A stretch of 41,005 nucleotides of DNA from a virus. The translations under genes and the position numbers were made by a program. This document shows, in pieces, positions 16,910 to 23,704 of this stretch; within the stretch, counting starts at the first letter, position 1; each line of letters starts with the position of its first letter. The notes under the pieces are model-generated. The model did no database searches, had not been told where the DNA came from, and worked only from the letters and a program-made list of their open reading frames with translations. The stretch lies in the IMG/VR virus record IMGVR_UViG_3300005530_000018, positions 1 through 41,005 of that record. One strand, 5' to 3'.

Positions 16910-17847
16910 TCGTCTCCGGCATCCCGTACGTCCCGGGCCGCAACGCGTACACCGACGCGGACGGCCGGAAATACGGCATCGCCATCCACGCCACGGACAA
17001 CACCGCATCAGACGAGGCAGAGGCCAGCTACGCGCAGCACCGGACGGATGGCACCTCCAGCCACTTCTACGCCGACCGGGACAGCGTCATCCAGTCCCTG
17101 GACACGGGCGCGCGGGCCGGCCACGCCGGCTCCCGGGCCGGGAACGAGAACGCGGTGGCCGTGGAGCTCTCCGGCCGTGGCTCGTGGACTCGAGAGCAGT
17201 GGATCACCAACCTCGCGTGGCCGATCCTCGGCCGCGTCCTGGCCGAGGTGTGCCGCGCCTACGACATCGCGCCTCGCCGCGCGTCCGTGGCCGAGATGCA
17301 GAGCAACCCCCGGGTGCGGGCGTTCTACGGCCACGACGACATGCGCCGCGCGTGGGGCGGCACCAACCATACCGACCCGGGGCCGGGCTTCCCGTGGGAT
17401 GTCCTGCTGGGAGTCGTTCAGGACAACCTGTACCCGCCGGCCCCCCGGCCGGTGGCTGACGAGGAGGACAGCATGCCCGAGGTGATCGGTCCGATTGAGG
17501 TCCCAGCAGACGGCTCCCGCGTGATGGTGCCGCTCCCGCCGGTGGAGGGTGGGGAGTGGCCCCGCAGGGTCTGGATGCAGGCGGACAACGACACGGACGG
17601 GACCGTGTACGCGCTCCGCATCGCGATCGGGAACGGCTCCGGGTTCCAGGTCAAGCAGATCACGGTCAGGGGCGGTGCGCACTGGGCCATGCCATTGCCC
17701 AAGGGCACCACGCTTGTGGCCGTGTCCCGCCAGGCCATCAACGCCAGCGGCGAGGCCGTGGACCCGGGCAAGGAGGGCGAGGACGGCACGCCGGCGTACG
17801 CCGGCCGGCTGGCCATCGCGTTCGAGCGTGGCCCGGTCTCGGCGTAA
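16906..17847 (+). CDS. Endolysin: N-acetylmuramoyl-L-alanine amidase
   Basis: A 313-aa lysin that should cut the bond between muramic acid and the stem peptide. The Amidase_2 fold is seen from GIAIHATDN (zinc ligand His28), SSHFYADRDSVIQSL, HAGSRAGNENAVAVELSG, and the second ligand region TNHTDPGPGFPWD. Residues from about 190 on form a beta-rich second domain (VMVPLPPVEGGEWPRRVWMQ) that probably binds the wall. There is no signal peptide, so it depends on a holin from the cluster downstream. Confidence 0.9.
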   Translation: MIVSGIPYVPGRNAYTDADGRKYGIAIHATDNTASDEAEASYAQHRTDGTSSHFYADRDSVIQSLDTGARAGHAGSRAGNENAVAVELSGRGSWTREQWITNLAWPILGRVLAEVCRAYDIAPRRASVAEMQSNPRVRAFYGHDDMRRAWGGTNHTDPGPGFPWDVLLGVVQDNLYPPAPRPVADEEDSMPEVIGPIEVPADGSRVMVPLPPVEGGEWPRRVWMQADNDTDGTVYALRIAIGNGSGFQVKQITVRGGAHWAMPLPKGTTLVAVSRQAINASGEAVDPGKEGEDGTPAYAGRLAIAFERGPVSA

Positions 17848-17860
17848 GGGACGGTTATGC

Positions 17861-18112
17861 GTGCCTCGCCGCCGAACCATCACGATCCCGCTCGCCCGAA
17901 CGTTGATCATGCTCGGGCTCGGGTCGGCCGGCATGTTCCGGGAGCTGTTCCTCGTGGACGACCCGAACCTCACGCGCATGAGCGTGGCCGGCGTGCTGAT
18001 CCTCGGGCCGGCCGTGGCGGAGTCGTGGTGGCGAGCGCGGAATCCCTTGCCCACGCCCGCAGAGACGCGTTCGCCCGAGCCGCAATCTGGGTCAGCGTCG
18101 GGCTCGCCGTAG
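17861..18112 (+). CDS. Small membrane protein of the lysis cluster
   Basis: An 83-aa protein with a basic N-terminus (PRRRTITIPLARTLIMLGLG) and two short hydrophobic stretches (TLIMLGLGSAGMF and MSVAGVLILGPAVA), then a polar Pro/Ser tail. GTG 17861 starts 13 nt after the amidase stop. Position suggests a holin-like or holin-regulating role. Its 3' end overlaps another membrane-protein frame by 85 nt. Confidence 0.65.
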   Translation: MPRRRTITIPLARTLIMLGLGSAGMFRELFLVDDPNLTRMSVAGVLILGPAVAESWWRARNPLPTPAETRSPEPQSGSASGSP

Positions 18113-18156
18113 CGTGGGCGCTGGCCGTGATGATCGTGGAGGGGTTCTGTCGATGA
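18028..18156 (+). CDS. Short overlapping frame with one membrane segment
   Basis: A 42-aa frame starting at one of two adjacent GTG codons (18025 or 18028), nested in the 3' end of the previous gene, with a single strong membrane helix AAIWVSVGLAVAWALAVMIV. It ends in an ATGA overlap with the next gene, which suggests it is translated. It could be a small holin/antiholin partner. The start is uncertain. Confidence 0.45.
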   Translation: MASAESLAHARRDAFARAAIWVSVGLAVAWALAVMIVEGFCR

Positions 18157-18410
18157 GGCGTCAGACCTGGCGCGAGGCCATGTTCACCCCGACCGGGGCG
18201 TTCAAGCCGTGGACATCCACGCTGGTGGTGATCCTCGCGGTGGGCCTCATGTCCATATTCACGATCGTCTACGTGGCCCAGCAGCAACGGAAGATCTGTC
18301 ACCTCGTGGTCCTCATCGACGACCGCAACCAGGAGCTTCCGCCGGCCGACCAGGGCACGATGGATTTCCGGCGCGAGCTCCACGCCTACCGCCAGAAGAT
18401 CGGATGCTGA
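18153..18410 (+). CDS. Small single-span membrane protein of the lysis cluster
   Basis: An 85-aa protein with a membrane segment (TLVVILAVGLMSIFTIVYVA, about residues 23-42) and a polar C-terminal half. GGAGGGG lies upstream of ATG 18153 with good spacing. One membrane segment between holin-like genes suggests a lysis accessory such as a spanin-like or holin-regulating protein; the exact role is unknown. Confidence 0.65.
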   Translation: MRRQTWREAMFTPTGAFKPWTSTLVVILAVGLMSIFTIVYVAQQQRKICHLVVLIDDRNQELPPADQGTMDFRRELHAYRQKIGC

Positions 18411-18664
18411 CCATGACCCCGTCCATTGGCCGTATCGTCCACGTCGTGGGCAACCAGGCCAGCAGCAACGGCGCAGACGTTGCGCCTGCCATCATCACGC
18501 GCGTCTTGGACGACGGCCTGCTCAACCTGACCGTGTTCCCGGACTACGGTGCGCCCGTCCCGGCCACGTCGGTCAAGCTGGTGGAAGACGAGGCCGCGGC
18601 GCGTGCGCTCAGCGAGGGCAAGGGCTACACCATCACGGCGGCTTTCTGGCCGCCCCGGGTCTGA
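18404..18664 (+). CDS. Small phage protein of the 'PSIGRIVH' type
   Basis: An 86-aa protein starting MLTMTPSIGRIVHVVGNQ and containing AIITRVLDDGLLNLTVFPDY. Short proteins with a PSIGRIVHY-like beginning are common in phages and are usually annotated hypothetical; I recall no assigned function. ATG 18404 overlaps the previous gene by 7 nt; ATG 18413 is an alternative start. Confidence 0.7.
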   Translation: MLTMTPSIGRIVHVVGNQASSNGADVAPAIITRVLDDGLLNLTVFPDYGAPVPATSVKLVEDEAAARALSEGKGYTITAAFWPPRV

Positions 18665-18708
18665 TGCACCGCCGGTACGTCATTCCACTTCGCTTTCAGG
18701 AGGACAGC

Positions 18709-18954
18709 ATGAGCACCAACCAGCAGGGCACCGGGGAGCGCCAGCTCTTCCGGGACAGCAAGCTCGGCAACCTCGTCAACGGTCTCGTGGCCGCGGTGGC
18801 GTTCGCGATCGTCGGCTGGCTCGGGGACATCGACTGGTCCTCGTGGCCGGCGTGGGTGGGCCAGCTCGGCGCGCCCGCGGCCGGCATCCTGGCCGGCCTC
18901 ATCACCTCGTGGCGTGCGAAGCGGACCCCCGCTCCCGCCCGCTACGAGCGGTAG
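18709..18954 (+). CDS. Holin (two membrane segments)
   Basis: An 81-aa protein with two hydrophobic helices (LVNGLVAAVAFAIVGWLG and WVGQLGAPAAGILAGLITSW) and a basic tail RAKRTPAPARYER, the layout of actinophage class II holins. It has the strongest Shine-Dalgarno of the cluster (AGGAGGA) and is the last gene of the rightward late operon, followed by a strong terminator. It should open the membrane for the amidase. Confidence 0.75.
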   Translation: MSTNQQGTGERQLFRDSKLGNLVNGLVAAVAFAIVGWLGDIDWSSWPAWVGQLGAPAAGILAGLITSWRAKRTPAPARYER

Positions 18955-18987
18955 ACGTCCGCGCGTCGCTGTCCGCGCGGGACGGCC

Positions 18988-19021
18988 GAGGCCCCGCCCA
19001 CCTTCCCCCGGGCGGGGCCTC
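18988..19021. terminator. Bidirectional terminator between late operon and MTase operon
   Basis: A 12-bp perfect stem (GAGGCCCCGCCC and its complement) with a 10-nt loop lies between two convergent operons, the rightward holin and the leftward methyltransferase. It probably stops transcription from both sides. Confidence 0.85.
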
Positions 19022-19028
19022 GTGCTGT

Positions 19029-20168
19029 TCACGACTCGGACAGGAGTAGGCGGATGGCGGTGGCCGCCTGAAGCGGGACCACACCATTACCGGCCCGCGC
19101 CAACGCCGGGTTGCGATCGAGGACGCTGGTCAGGTGCCCCTCGGGCAGCATCATGAGCCACTCGGAGAACGCAGCCGCCAGGCGCCTCCCACCCTTCGGC
19201 CCGATCTCGGTGGGCTCGGGCGCCGACCGCCCCAGGACGGCCTCGTGCCGAGCAATGGCGGCAGCGTACTTCCCCCACATCCCGGGCTGTACGGCCTGCG
19301 CGAGATCCGGCCCGTTCTTCCGACCGAGCATCTCGTTACGGTCGACGGCGGCCGGACCGCGGACCGCATCGATCGCCCGCGGCGAGGGCAGCAGCGCCAC
19401 CGCGGTGCCGAGCGCCACCCCTGCGGTCCTCCCGGCCTCGGCGCGGCGCACCTGGTATTCGACGTCGCCGCGGGTGTTGGCGTCCCGGGCGGTCACGGTC
19501 GGCAGCAGTTCGAGCCTGGCCATCGACTCAAGGGAGTGTCGGACCTCGCCCGTGCGACCGGCCGCCCCGCCCTGGTTGCTGCCGTAGCTGACCGCGCTCG
19601 GCGTGGGAAGGTAGGCGGCGGCGTGCTGCCCGCACGTCTGTACCTTGACCTCGCGTACGTCGGGGGCGGCCGAGCGCCGGGCGAGCAGGAAGACCCGGTG
19701 CCGATGGTGGGCGGCACCGACCGCGCACGCACCGAGCAGGCACCACCGGACGTCGTAGCCGAGCGCGGCCAAATCGGTACAGATGCCGTCGAACACCGGC
19801 CGCATCTTGCCCCGGGTCAGGTTGGCAACGTTCTCGAACAGCACGGCGCCGGGCCGGTGGAGCTCGATACCTGTGCACCAGAACGGCCAGAGGTGGCGCT
19901 CGTCCTCGGTGCCCCGCTGGCGACCCGCCGCACTGAACGGCTGGCAGGGAATGCCGCCGACGTGCATGGACGCGCGGGGCGCGTGCTCCCAGAAGTCCGG
20001 GGCCGCGAAGCTCCCGAGGTTCGGGACCTCGGGCCACCAGGTCTTGAGTACCTGTGACGCGTGCTCGTCGATCTCGGAGTGCCAGAGCGTGGGCCAGTCG
20101 AATCCGGCAAGCCGGAGCCCCATCTCCAGGCCCCCGTATCCGCTGCTCAGTGATGCGATCGTCTTCAC
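19029..20168 (-). CDS. DNA (cytosine-5)-methyltransferase
   Basis: A 379-aa C5-methyltransferase acting on phage DNA. Conserved motifs in order: SLSSGYGGLEMGL (SAM site), GGIPCQPFSAAGR with catalytic Cys75, LFENVANL (ENV motif), HHRHRVFLLA (motif VIII), a variable target-recognition region, and ARAGNGVVPLQAATAI (motif X). It overlaps the 80-aa gene upstream by ATGA, so both are read from the operator-promoter at 20414. No restriction partner is seen, so it is probably protective against host restriction. Confidence 0.92.
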   Translation of the reverse strand: MKTIASLSSGYGGLEMGLRLAGFDWPTLWHSEIDEHASQVLKTWWPEVPNLGSFAAPDFWEHAPRASMHVGGIPCQPFSAAGRQRGTEDERHLWPFWCTGIELHRPGAVLFENVANLTRGKMRPVFDGICTDLAALGYDVRWCLLGACAVGAAHHRHRVFLLARRSAAPDVREVKVQTCGQHAAAYLPTPSAVSYGSNQGGAAGRTGEVRHSLESMARLELLPTVTARDANTRGDVEYQVRRAEAGRTAGVALGTAVALLPSPRAIDAVRGPAAVDRNEMLGRKNGPDLAQAVQPGMWGKYAAAIARHEAVLGRSAPEPTEIGPKGGRRLAAAFSEWLMMLPEGHLTSVLDRNPALARAGNGVVPLQAATAIRLLLSES

Positions 20169-20407
20169 AGTCCTGCCTCATTGATCAGGAACAGCATTTG
20201 GTTGCGGGTGGTCGCGGTGGTGACATTGTGCCCGAGCGCGATGACCACGCGAGCGAGGTCGGAGCGCTTCGGGCCGCGCGGCCCGGCCTTGCGGCACGCG
20301 ATGTCGTAGAGGCTGCGGGCGCTGGCGAGCCGCGCCCGCCGAGCCTGCTCGATCTCGCGCTCGCTGGCCAGCTGGGCGTCAGTCTTGGCCTTCATCGTCT
20401 CCGTCAT
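20165..20407 (-). CDS. Small helical protein upstream of the methyltransferase
   Basis: An 80-aa, strongly helical basic protein (SEREIEQARRARLASARSLY, then GPKRSDLARVVIALGHNVTT). No family is recognised. The ATG lies exactly 6 nt after a -10 hexamer, so its mRNA should be leaderless. It is coupled to the methyltransferase by ATGA. Confidence 0.65.
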   Translation of the reverse strand: MTETMKAKTDAQLASEREIEQARRARLASARSLYDIACRKAGPRGPKRSDLARVVIALGHNVTTATTRNQMLFLINEAGL

Positions 20408-20413
20408 GCCTCC

Positions 20414-20442
20414 ATCTTACCAAGTTCTTAGTAAGGACGCAA
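20414..20442 (-). promoter_or_regulatory. Operator-promoter P1 (MTase operon)
   Basis: Reading leftward: -35 TTGCGT (20442-20437), 17-nt spacer, -10 TAAGAT (20419-20414), then 6 nt and ATG 20407. The palindrome CTTACCAAGTTCTTAGTAAG (20416-20435) fills the spacer and overlaps the -10, so a bound repressor would block polymerase. Confidence 0.8.
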
Positions 20443-20465
20443 GCCGACCCATCCGCTGCTGGGCC

Positions 20466-20497
20466 GTCCTAGCATCCTAGGAAGGTGCTCGAGCAGG
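20466..20497 (+). repeat. Boundary element A (direct repeat of element B at 38870)
   Basis: A 32-bp sequence, GTCCTAGCATCCTAGGA then AGGTGCTCGAGCAGG, that matches 38870-38901 at 28 of 32 positions in the same orientation. It contains an imperfect palindrome, TCCTAG-CATC-CTAGGA, and a CTCGAG. It lies between the end of the leftward GIY-YIG operon and the MTase promoter, i.e. at the border between the virion and plasmid halves. Confidence 0.75.
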
Positions 20498-20515
20498 TAC
20501 GCTCACGCGGCGGCC

Positions 20516-20534
20516 CGGGGCATCGAACGCCCCG
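20516..20534 (-). terminator. Hairpin after the 20544-21672 operon
   Basis: CGGGGC-ATCGAAC-GCCCCG forms a 6-bp stem with 7-nt loop, 10 nt beyond the stop of the leftward membrane-protein gene. No T-run is present, so its strength is uncertain. Confidence 0.45.
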
Positions 20535-20543
20535 AGCCGTCCA

Positions 20544-20936
20544 TCACCCCCGGACACGAACGTGGACGTCCACCTGGCGTCCACCGCCGGCTAGCCGGGC
20601 CACGAGCCAGGCCACCGTGGCCAGGCCGAGGACCGCGGCGAGGGACACGCTGGCCACGACCGCCACGACCGCGGACAGCAGCAACCAGCCGAGGAACGCG
20701 GCCCCGCCGAGCACGGCCACGACCGAGCCGGCCACGAGCGCGGGCCGGACCCACTCGGCGCGGATCGGCCGGAGCTGGACCACCTCGGCGGCCCAGAGCC
20801 CCGGCCGGACCTCGGTCACGCCGGCCCGCACGATGACCGAGCGCCGGGCGGCCTCCCGCCGGAGCAGCGCCCGGAGCTTGTACGGGTCGGCCGATTGGAT
20901 GAGCACCATCGGCGCTGGCCTGATCTCCCGACTCAT
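20544..20936 (-). CDS. Membrane protein of the transfer module
   Basis: A 130-aa protein: a soluble N-terminal 70 residues (PMVLIQSADPYKLRALLRRE) and two or three membrane helices (RPALVAGSVVAVLGGAAFLG, then AVVAVVASVSLAAVLGLATV) near the C-terminus. It overlaps the GIY-YIG gene by 4 nt. Small membrane proteins next to tra in Streptomyces plasmids are often spread (Spd) proteins; that role is inferred from context. Confidence 0.65.
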   Translation of the reverse strand: MSREIRPAPMVLIQSADPYKLRALLRREAARRSVIVRAGVTEVRPGLWAAEVVQLRPIRAEWVRPALVAGSVVAVLGGAAFLGWLLLSAVVAVVASVSLAAVLGLATVAWLVARLAGGGRQVDVHVRVRG

Positions 20937-21379
20937 GCCATCCCTCCGAGCTTGATCCAGGCGTACACGCCGAGGCCGAGGATGGCCACGTACCAGAACG
21001 GACCGACCCAGAGCGGCCGGCCGCCCACGTCCCGCTCGGCGCGGTGCCGAATGGCCGTGATCGGGTGAATGCGTCTCGGGTTCCAGCGGTTCTTCTGCAC
21101 GTTGTACACGGGCCAGAGCGCGAGGATCACCAGCGTCTCCACCGAGCGCAGGAGCCACCGCCACGGCGGGAGCGGAATCCACAGCGCCTGGCGCGGCTCC
21201 CGGTCGGACCACGGCTTGGGGTCGACCTGGTAGCGCCTGTCCCCGTACCGGTGCTGCTGGTCGCGCAGCGTTCGCCGCTTGGTCTCACCCACGTACAGCC
21301 ACTGGTAGCTGATGATCGGAATGTGGAAGCGCGCACCGGGCTTGAGCCCGCGGTACGCGTACACGCCTGACTGGATCAT
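20933..21379 (-). CDS. GIY-YIG nuclease with a membrane anchor
   Basis: A 148-aa protein with the ordered GIY-YIG motifs: GVYAY near residue 5, WLYVGETKRRTLRDQQHRYG (YVG and the catalytic Arg), and VETLVILALWPVYNVQKN carrying the conserved Glu and Asn. The C-terminus has a membrane helix (LWVGPFWYVAILGLGVYAWI). ATG 21379 overlaps the upstream stop by 4 nt. In this module it may nick or cut DNA at the membrane during transfer or exclude incoming DNA; which one is unknown. Confidence 0.65.
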   Translation of the reverse strand: MIQSGVYAYRGLKPGARFHIPIISYQWLYVGETKRRTLRDQQHRYGDRRYQVDPKPWSDREPRQALWIPLPPWRWLLRSVETLVILALWPVYNVQKNRWNPRRIHPITAIRHRAERDVGGRPLWVGPFWYVAILGLGVYAWIKLGGMA

Positions 21380-21672
21380 CGGAGCCCCGCCTCTCGGTTC
21401 AGCGCGTCGGCTAGCTCGGTCGAGAACCGGCCCGGGTTGCTTGCCCAGATCTCGGCCGCCGTGCGCGGCTCGGCCTCGACCTTGAGCCGTTCGATCTCGG
21501 CCCTGGCCGCGTCCCGCTCGCCGACTCGATGCCGAGCGGCCCACTCAGCGTGGCCGCAGAAGTAGCCCTCTCCGGCCGGGAACGCGCACATCTTCGGTTC
21601 CAGGTGGTGCGCCTCGAACGGATGCCGGAGCAGCGTAGGCGCAGGCCCGCTCTCCGGGGTGGTCTCTGTCAT
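21376..21672 (-). CDS. Small protein, first gene of the operon divergent from tra
   Basis: A 98-aa protein with a Cys/His pair pattern (KMCAFPAGEGYFCGHAEW) that may bind zinc and a helical middle (RDAARAEIERLKVEAEPRTA). Its ATG stands 6 nt after the P2 -10, predicting a leaderless mRNA. It overlaps the GIY-YIG gene by ATGA. Function is unknown. Confidence 0.65.
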   Translation of the reverse strand: MTETTPESGPAPTLLRHPFEAHHLEPKMCAFPAGEGYFCGHAEWAARHRVGERDAARAEIERLKVEAEPRTAAEIWASNPGRFSTELADALNREAGLR

Positions 21673-21678
21673 CCTCAG

Positions 21679-21708
21679 ATCTTACCAAGAACTTAGTACA
21701 CCCGTCAA
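21679..21708 (-). promoter_or_regulatory. Operator-promoter P2 (divergent from tra)
   Basis: Leftward: -35 TTGACG (21708-21703), 18-nt spacer, -10 TAAGAT (21684-21679), 6 nt, ATG 21672. Operator CTTACCAAGAACTTAGTA at 21681-21698. It is back to back with the tra promoter region. Confidence 0.82.
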
Positions 21709-21722
21709 GGATGGGACGGCAC

Positions 21723-21757
21723 TGGCGCTTCCTAGGAACCTAGTACAGAATACTAAG
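21723..21757 (+). promoter_or_regulatory. Putative tra promoter P3 with variant operator
   Basis: TTCCTAGGAACCTAGTA fills the 17-nt spacer between a weak -35 TGGCGC (21723-21728) and a possible -10 CAGAAT (21746-21751), again 6 nt before ATG 21758. Compared with the common operator core CTAAGAACTTAG, this core is CTAGGAACCTAG: the two changes are symmetric, so the palindrome is kept. No Shine-Dalgarno precedes tra. The -35 and -10 are poor matches, so the promoter call is tentative; the palindrome is plain. Confidence 0.55.
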
Positions 21758-23446
21758 ATGAGGGTAAAGCAGCACAGCCGCCGCGGACTCCCCACGCTGC
21801 TCTGGCGCTTCTGGATCACCGGGCGCCCGCTGTGGGGTCCGGGCGATAACGCCACCTTCCTCCACGACGCGACCCAGGACTACCGCGGCGGACCGGTGGA
21901 GCGGCTCGGGCGCGCCCGCTGGCGCCGCGTGGCCGCGCGCTGGGCGCTGCTGGCCGTCCCGGCCGCCGCGTGGTACCTCGGCGGATGGTGGGCGCTCACG
22001 GGCTACCTCACGGTCGCGCTCGGGCTCGGCGGCACGCTCGCGGCCCGCGGCGCCCTCGCGCTCTGGCGCGGCCGGGAGTACCAGCTCCCCGTCTGGCGCG
22101 TGGTGTGCCGCGTCCTCGGCGAGCGCTACAGCCCCCGGGCGGCCGTGCGCTCCGTCCAGCTCCGGCCGGCGGGCGAGGACGGCGAGGTGGCCGCACGCAT
22201 CCTGCTCCCGGTGGTCCCGCTGGACGAGTCCGCCCGTAAGCGGGTCGTGTCCGCGGCGGCCGAGCGGCTCGGCATCGCCGATGCCGCCGCGTCCTGGATG
22301 GTCAAGGGGGCCAGGGCGCACGTGGACGTGTCCGTCCGGCTGCTCCCGCCGCGCACCCTGACCTACGCCGAGTGCCGTGCCATCGTGGAGGCGGCCGACC
22401 CGGCCAAGCCGTTCGTGGGCCTGGCGGCCGACCGCAAGCCCGTGTACGCGGACCTGGACAACGACGGGCCGCACATCGGCGTGAGCGGCGGCACGGGCAC
22501 GGGCAAGAGCACCCTGATGCGGCTCGTCCTCGCGCAGCGCATGGCCGCCGGGGCCGGCGTGGTGTGCTGCGATTACAAGGTCACGTCCCACACCTGGCTC
22601 CGCAAGATCGCGCAGCGGGACCCGCACCGGGCCGTCTACCTCATGGACGAGGGCGAGATCCACGAGGGGATCATGGCCGTCTTCGCCGAGTTCCAGCGGC
22701 GGCGTGAGGTGCTCAAGGTGGACGCGTCCGCCCTGGACGAGTTCCGGGACGTGGACCTCGTGGTGGAGGAACTCAACTCCCTGGCGTCCATGCTGCGCGC
22801 CTGGTGGGCCATGGAGCGCAAGCGGCTCGTCCAGGAGGCCAAGGACATGGACGTGGAGCCTGACTTCCTGCCCACCGTGTGTCCGTCCGTGTCCGCCCTG
22901 GCCGCCCTCGTCCAGATGGGACGCGAGCTCCGCATCCGCGTGCACTTCCTCGCACAGCGCCTGGACGCGTCCGCCATCGCGCCCAAGGACGGCGGGGCCG
23001 TCCGCGAGTCGATCACCAATCGCTTCCTGGCCAAGTACACGAAGCAGACGTGGGACATGCTGTGCAAGGGCGTGCCGTTCCAGGCGTTCCCGGGCGGCCC
23101 GCGGGGCATCTGGACCGCGGTGGTCAACGGCGAGGTGACGTTCTTCCGGGTGCCGCCGATGAGCGACCAGCAGGCCACCGAGCTGGCCCTGTCCAGCCCC
23201 ACGCCGGCCGGTCCGGTGCTCGGTGGCCGCCGGCTCGAGAACGTAGGGCCACAAGCTCTCGAGGGTGGCGTGACCATCCGGGAGGCGCTCGGCCGGCTGA
23301 CCGCTCCGCCCTCGCTGGCCGCGGCCCGCAAGCGGGTGGAGCGCGCCAAGCTGACCGCGGTCGGGCAGCGCCCCGGCGGGGAGCTGGAGTTCGAGTGGAC
23401 CGAGCTGGAGGCGCTGCTGCTGAGCGCGTCGCACAGGCCGTCGTAA
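21758..23446 (+). CDS. tra: Tra/TraB-type FtsK-SpoIIIE DNA translocase (mycelial conjugation)
   Basis: A 562-aa membrane ATPase of the Streptomyces plasmid Tra family (pIJ101 Tra, TraB, TraSA), which moves double-stranded plasmid DNA between mycelia as a hexamer. Membrane segments are near residues 60-100 (LLAVPAAAWYLGGWWALTGY, then VALGLGGTLAARGALALW). The Walker A motif is GVSGGTGTGKST at 241-252 with Lys250; Walker B is VDLVVEELNSL at 332-342. The C-terminal 60 residues (IREALGRLTAPPSLAAARKR onward) look like a small DNA-binding winged helix. It is the only rightward gene between two leftward operons and has its own operator. A DNA packaging role is unlikely because terminase is present. 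Confidence 0.88.
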   Translation: MRVKQHSRRGLPTLLWRFWITGRPLWGPGDNATFLHDATQDYRGGPVERLGRARWRRVAARWALLAVPAAAWYLGGWWALTGYLTVALGLGGTLAARGALALWRGREYQLPVWRVVCRVLGERYSPRAAVRSVQLRPAGEDGEVAARILLPVVPLDESARKRVVSAAAERLGIADAAASWMVKGARAHVDVSVRLLPPRTLTYAECRAIVEAADPAKPFVGLAADRKPVYADLDNDGPHIGVSGGTGTGKSTLMRLVLAQRMAAGAGVVCCDYKVTSHTWLRKIAQRDPHRAVYLMDEGEIHEGIMAVFAEFQRRREVLKVDASALDEFRDVDLVVEELNSLASMLRAWWAMERKRLVQEAKDMDVEPDFLPTVCPSVSALAALVQMGRELRIRVHFLAQRLDASAIAPKDGGAVRESITNRFLAKYTKQTWDMLCKGVPFQAFPGGPRGIWTAVVNGEVTFFRVPPMSDQQATELALSSPTPAGPVLGGRRLENVGPQALEGGVTIREALGRLTAPPSLAAARKRVERAKLTAVGQRPGGELEFEWTELEALLLSASHRPS

Positions 23447-23464
23447 CCGCCCTGGAGCAGCGAA

Positions 23465-23498
23465 AACGCCCCCGGTGTCGTACGACACCGGGGGCGTT
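23465..23498. terminator. 34-bp perfect palindrome after tra
   Basis: AACGCCCCCGGTGTCGT and its exact complement abut without loop between the convergent tra and 44-aa gene. The simplest reading is a bidirectional terminator. Because it lies next to tra and pIJ101-type clt transfer loci also contain inverted repeats, it is also a candidate transfer site. Confidence 0.8.
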
Positions 23499-23511
23499 GC
23501 GTTCGAGCGGG

Positions 23512-23646
23512 TCAGCGCTTGCGGGCGTCCGCGGCGGCCTGGGCCCGACGCGCGGCGTCGGCCGCCTGCTGGCGGGGCAGCTCGCGCGCCAGGCGCTGCA
23601 TCTTCTGGACCTGCCGGCCGCTCTGGAGGTTCCCGTCCTTGGCCAT
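23512..23646 (-). CDS. Small helical protein (44 aa)
   Basis: A 44-residue protein, MAKDGNLQSGRQVQKMQRLA followed by an Ala/Arg-rich helix, ending TGA at 23512. ACACGGAG precedes ATG 23646 and the gene has its own operator-promoter and the terminator at 23465, so it is a single-gene transcript. Its 29-nt leader is nearly the same as that of the 51-aa gene at 38563. Function is unknown; the basic helix could bind nucleic acid. Confidence 0.6.
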   Translation of the reverse strand: MAKDGNLQSGRQVQKMQRLARELPRQQAADAARRAQAAADARKR

Positions 23647-23675
23647 CTCCGTGTCCTTTCGATCGGTGTACGTCT

Positions 23676-23704
23676 ATCTTACCAAGAGTTTGGTAAGAGG
23701 TCAA
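23676..23704 (-). promoter_or_regulatory. Operator-promoter P4
   Basis: Leftward: -35 TTGACC (23704-23699), 17-nt spacer, -10 TAAGAT (23681-23676). Operator CTTACCAAGAGTTTGGTAAG at 23678-23697. A 29-nt leader follows. The -35 overlaps the stop codon of the upstream gene. Confidence 0.82.

Noticed and set aside
19029-20168. Complete restriction-modification system
   Set aside because: Only a cytosine methyltransferase is recognisable; the coupled 80-aa protein has no nuclease motif.
20516-20534. GTTCGAT loop resembling a tRNA T-arm on the minus strand
   Set aside because: The pairing register puts the loop one base off the T-arm pattern and there are no other tRNA parts nearby; it is better read as a terminator hairpin.
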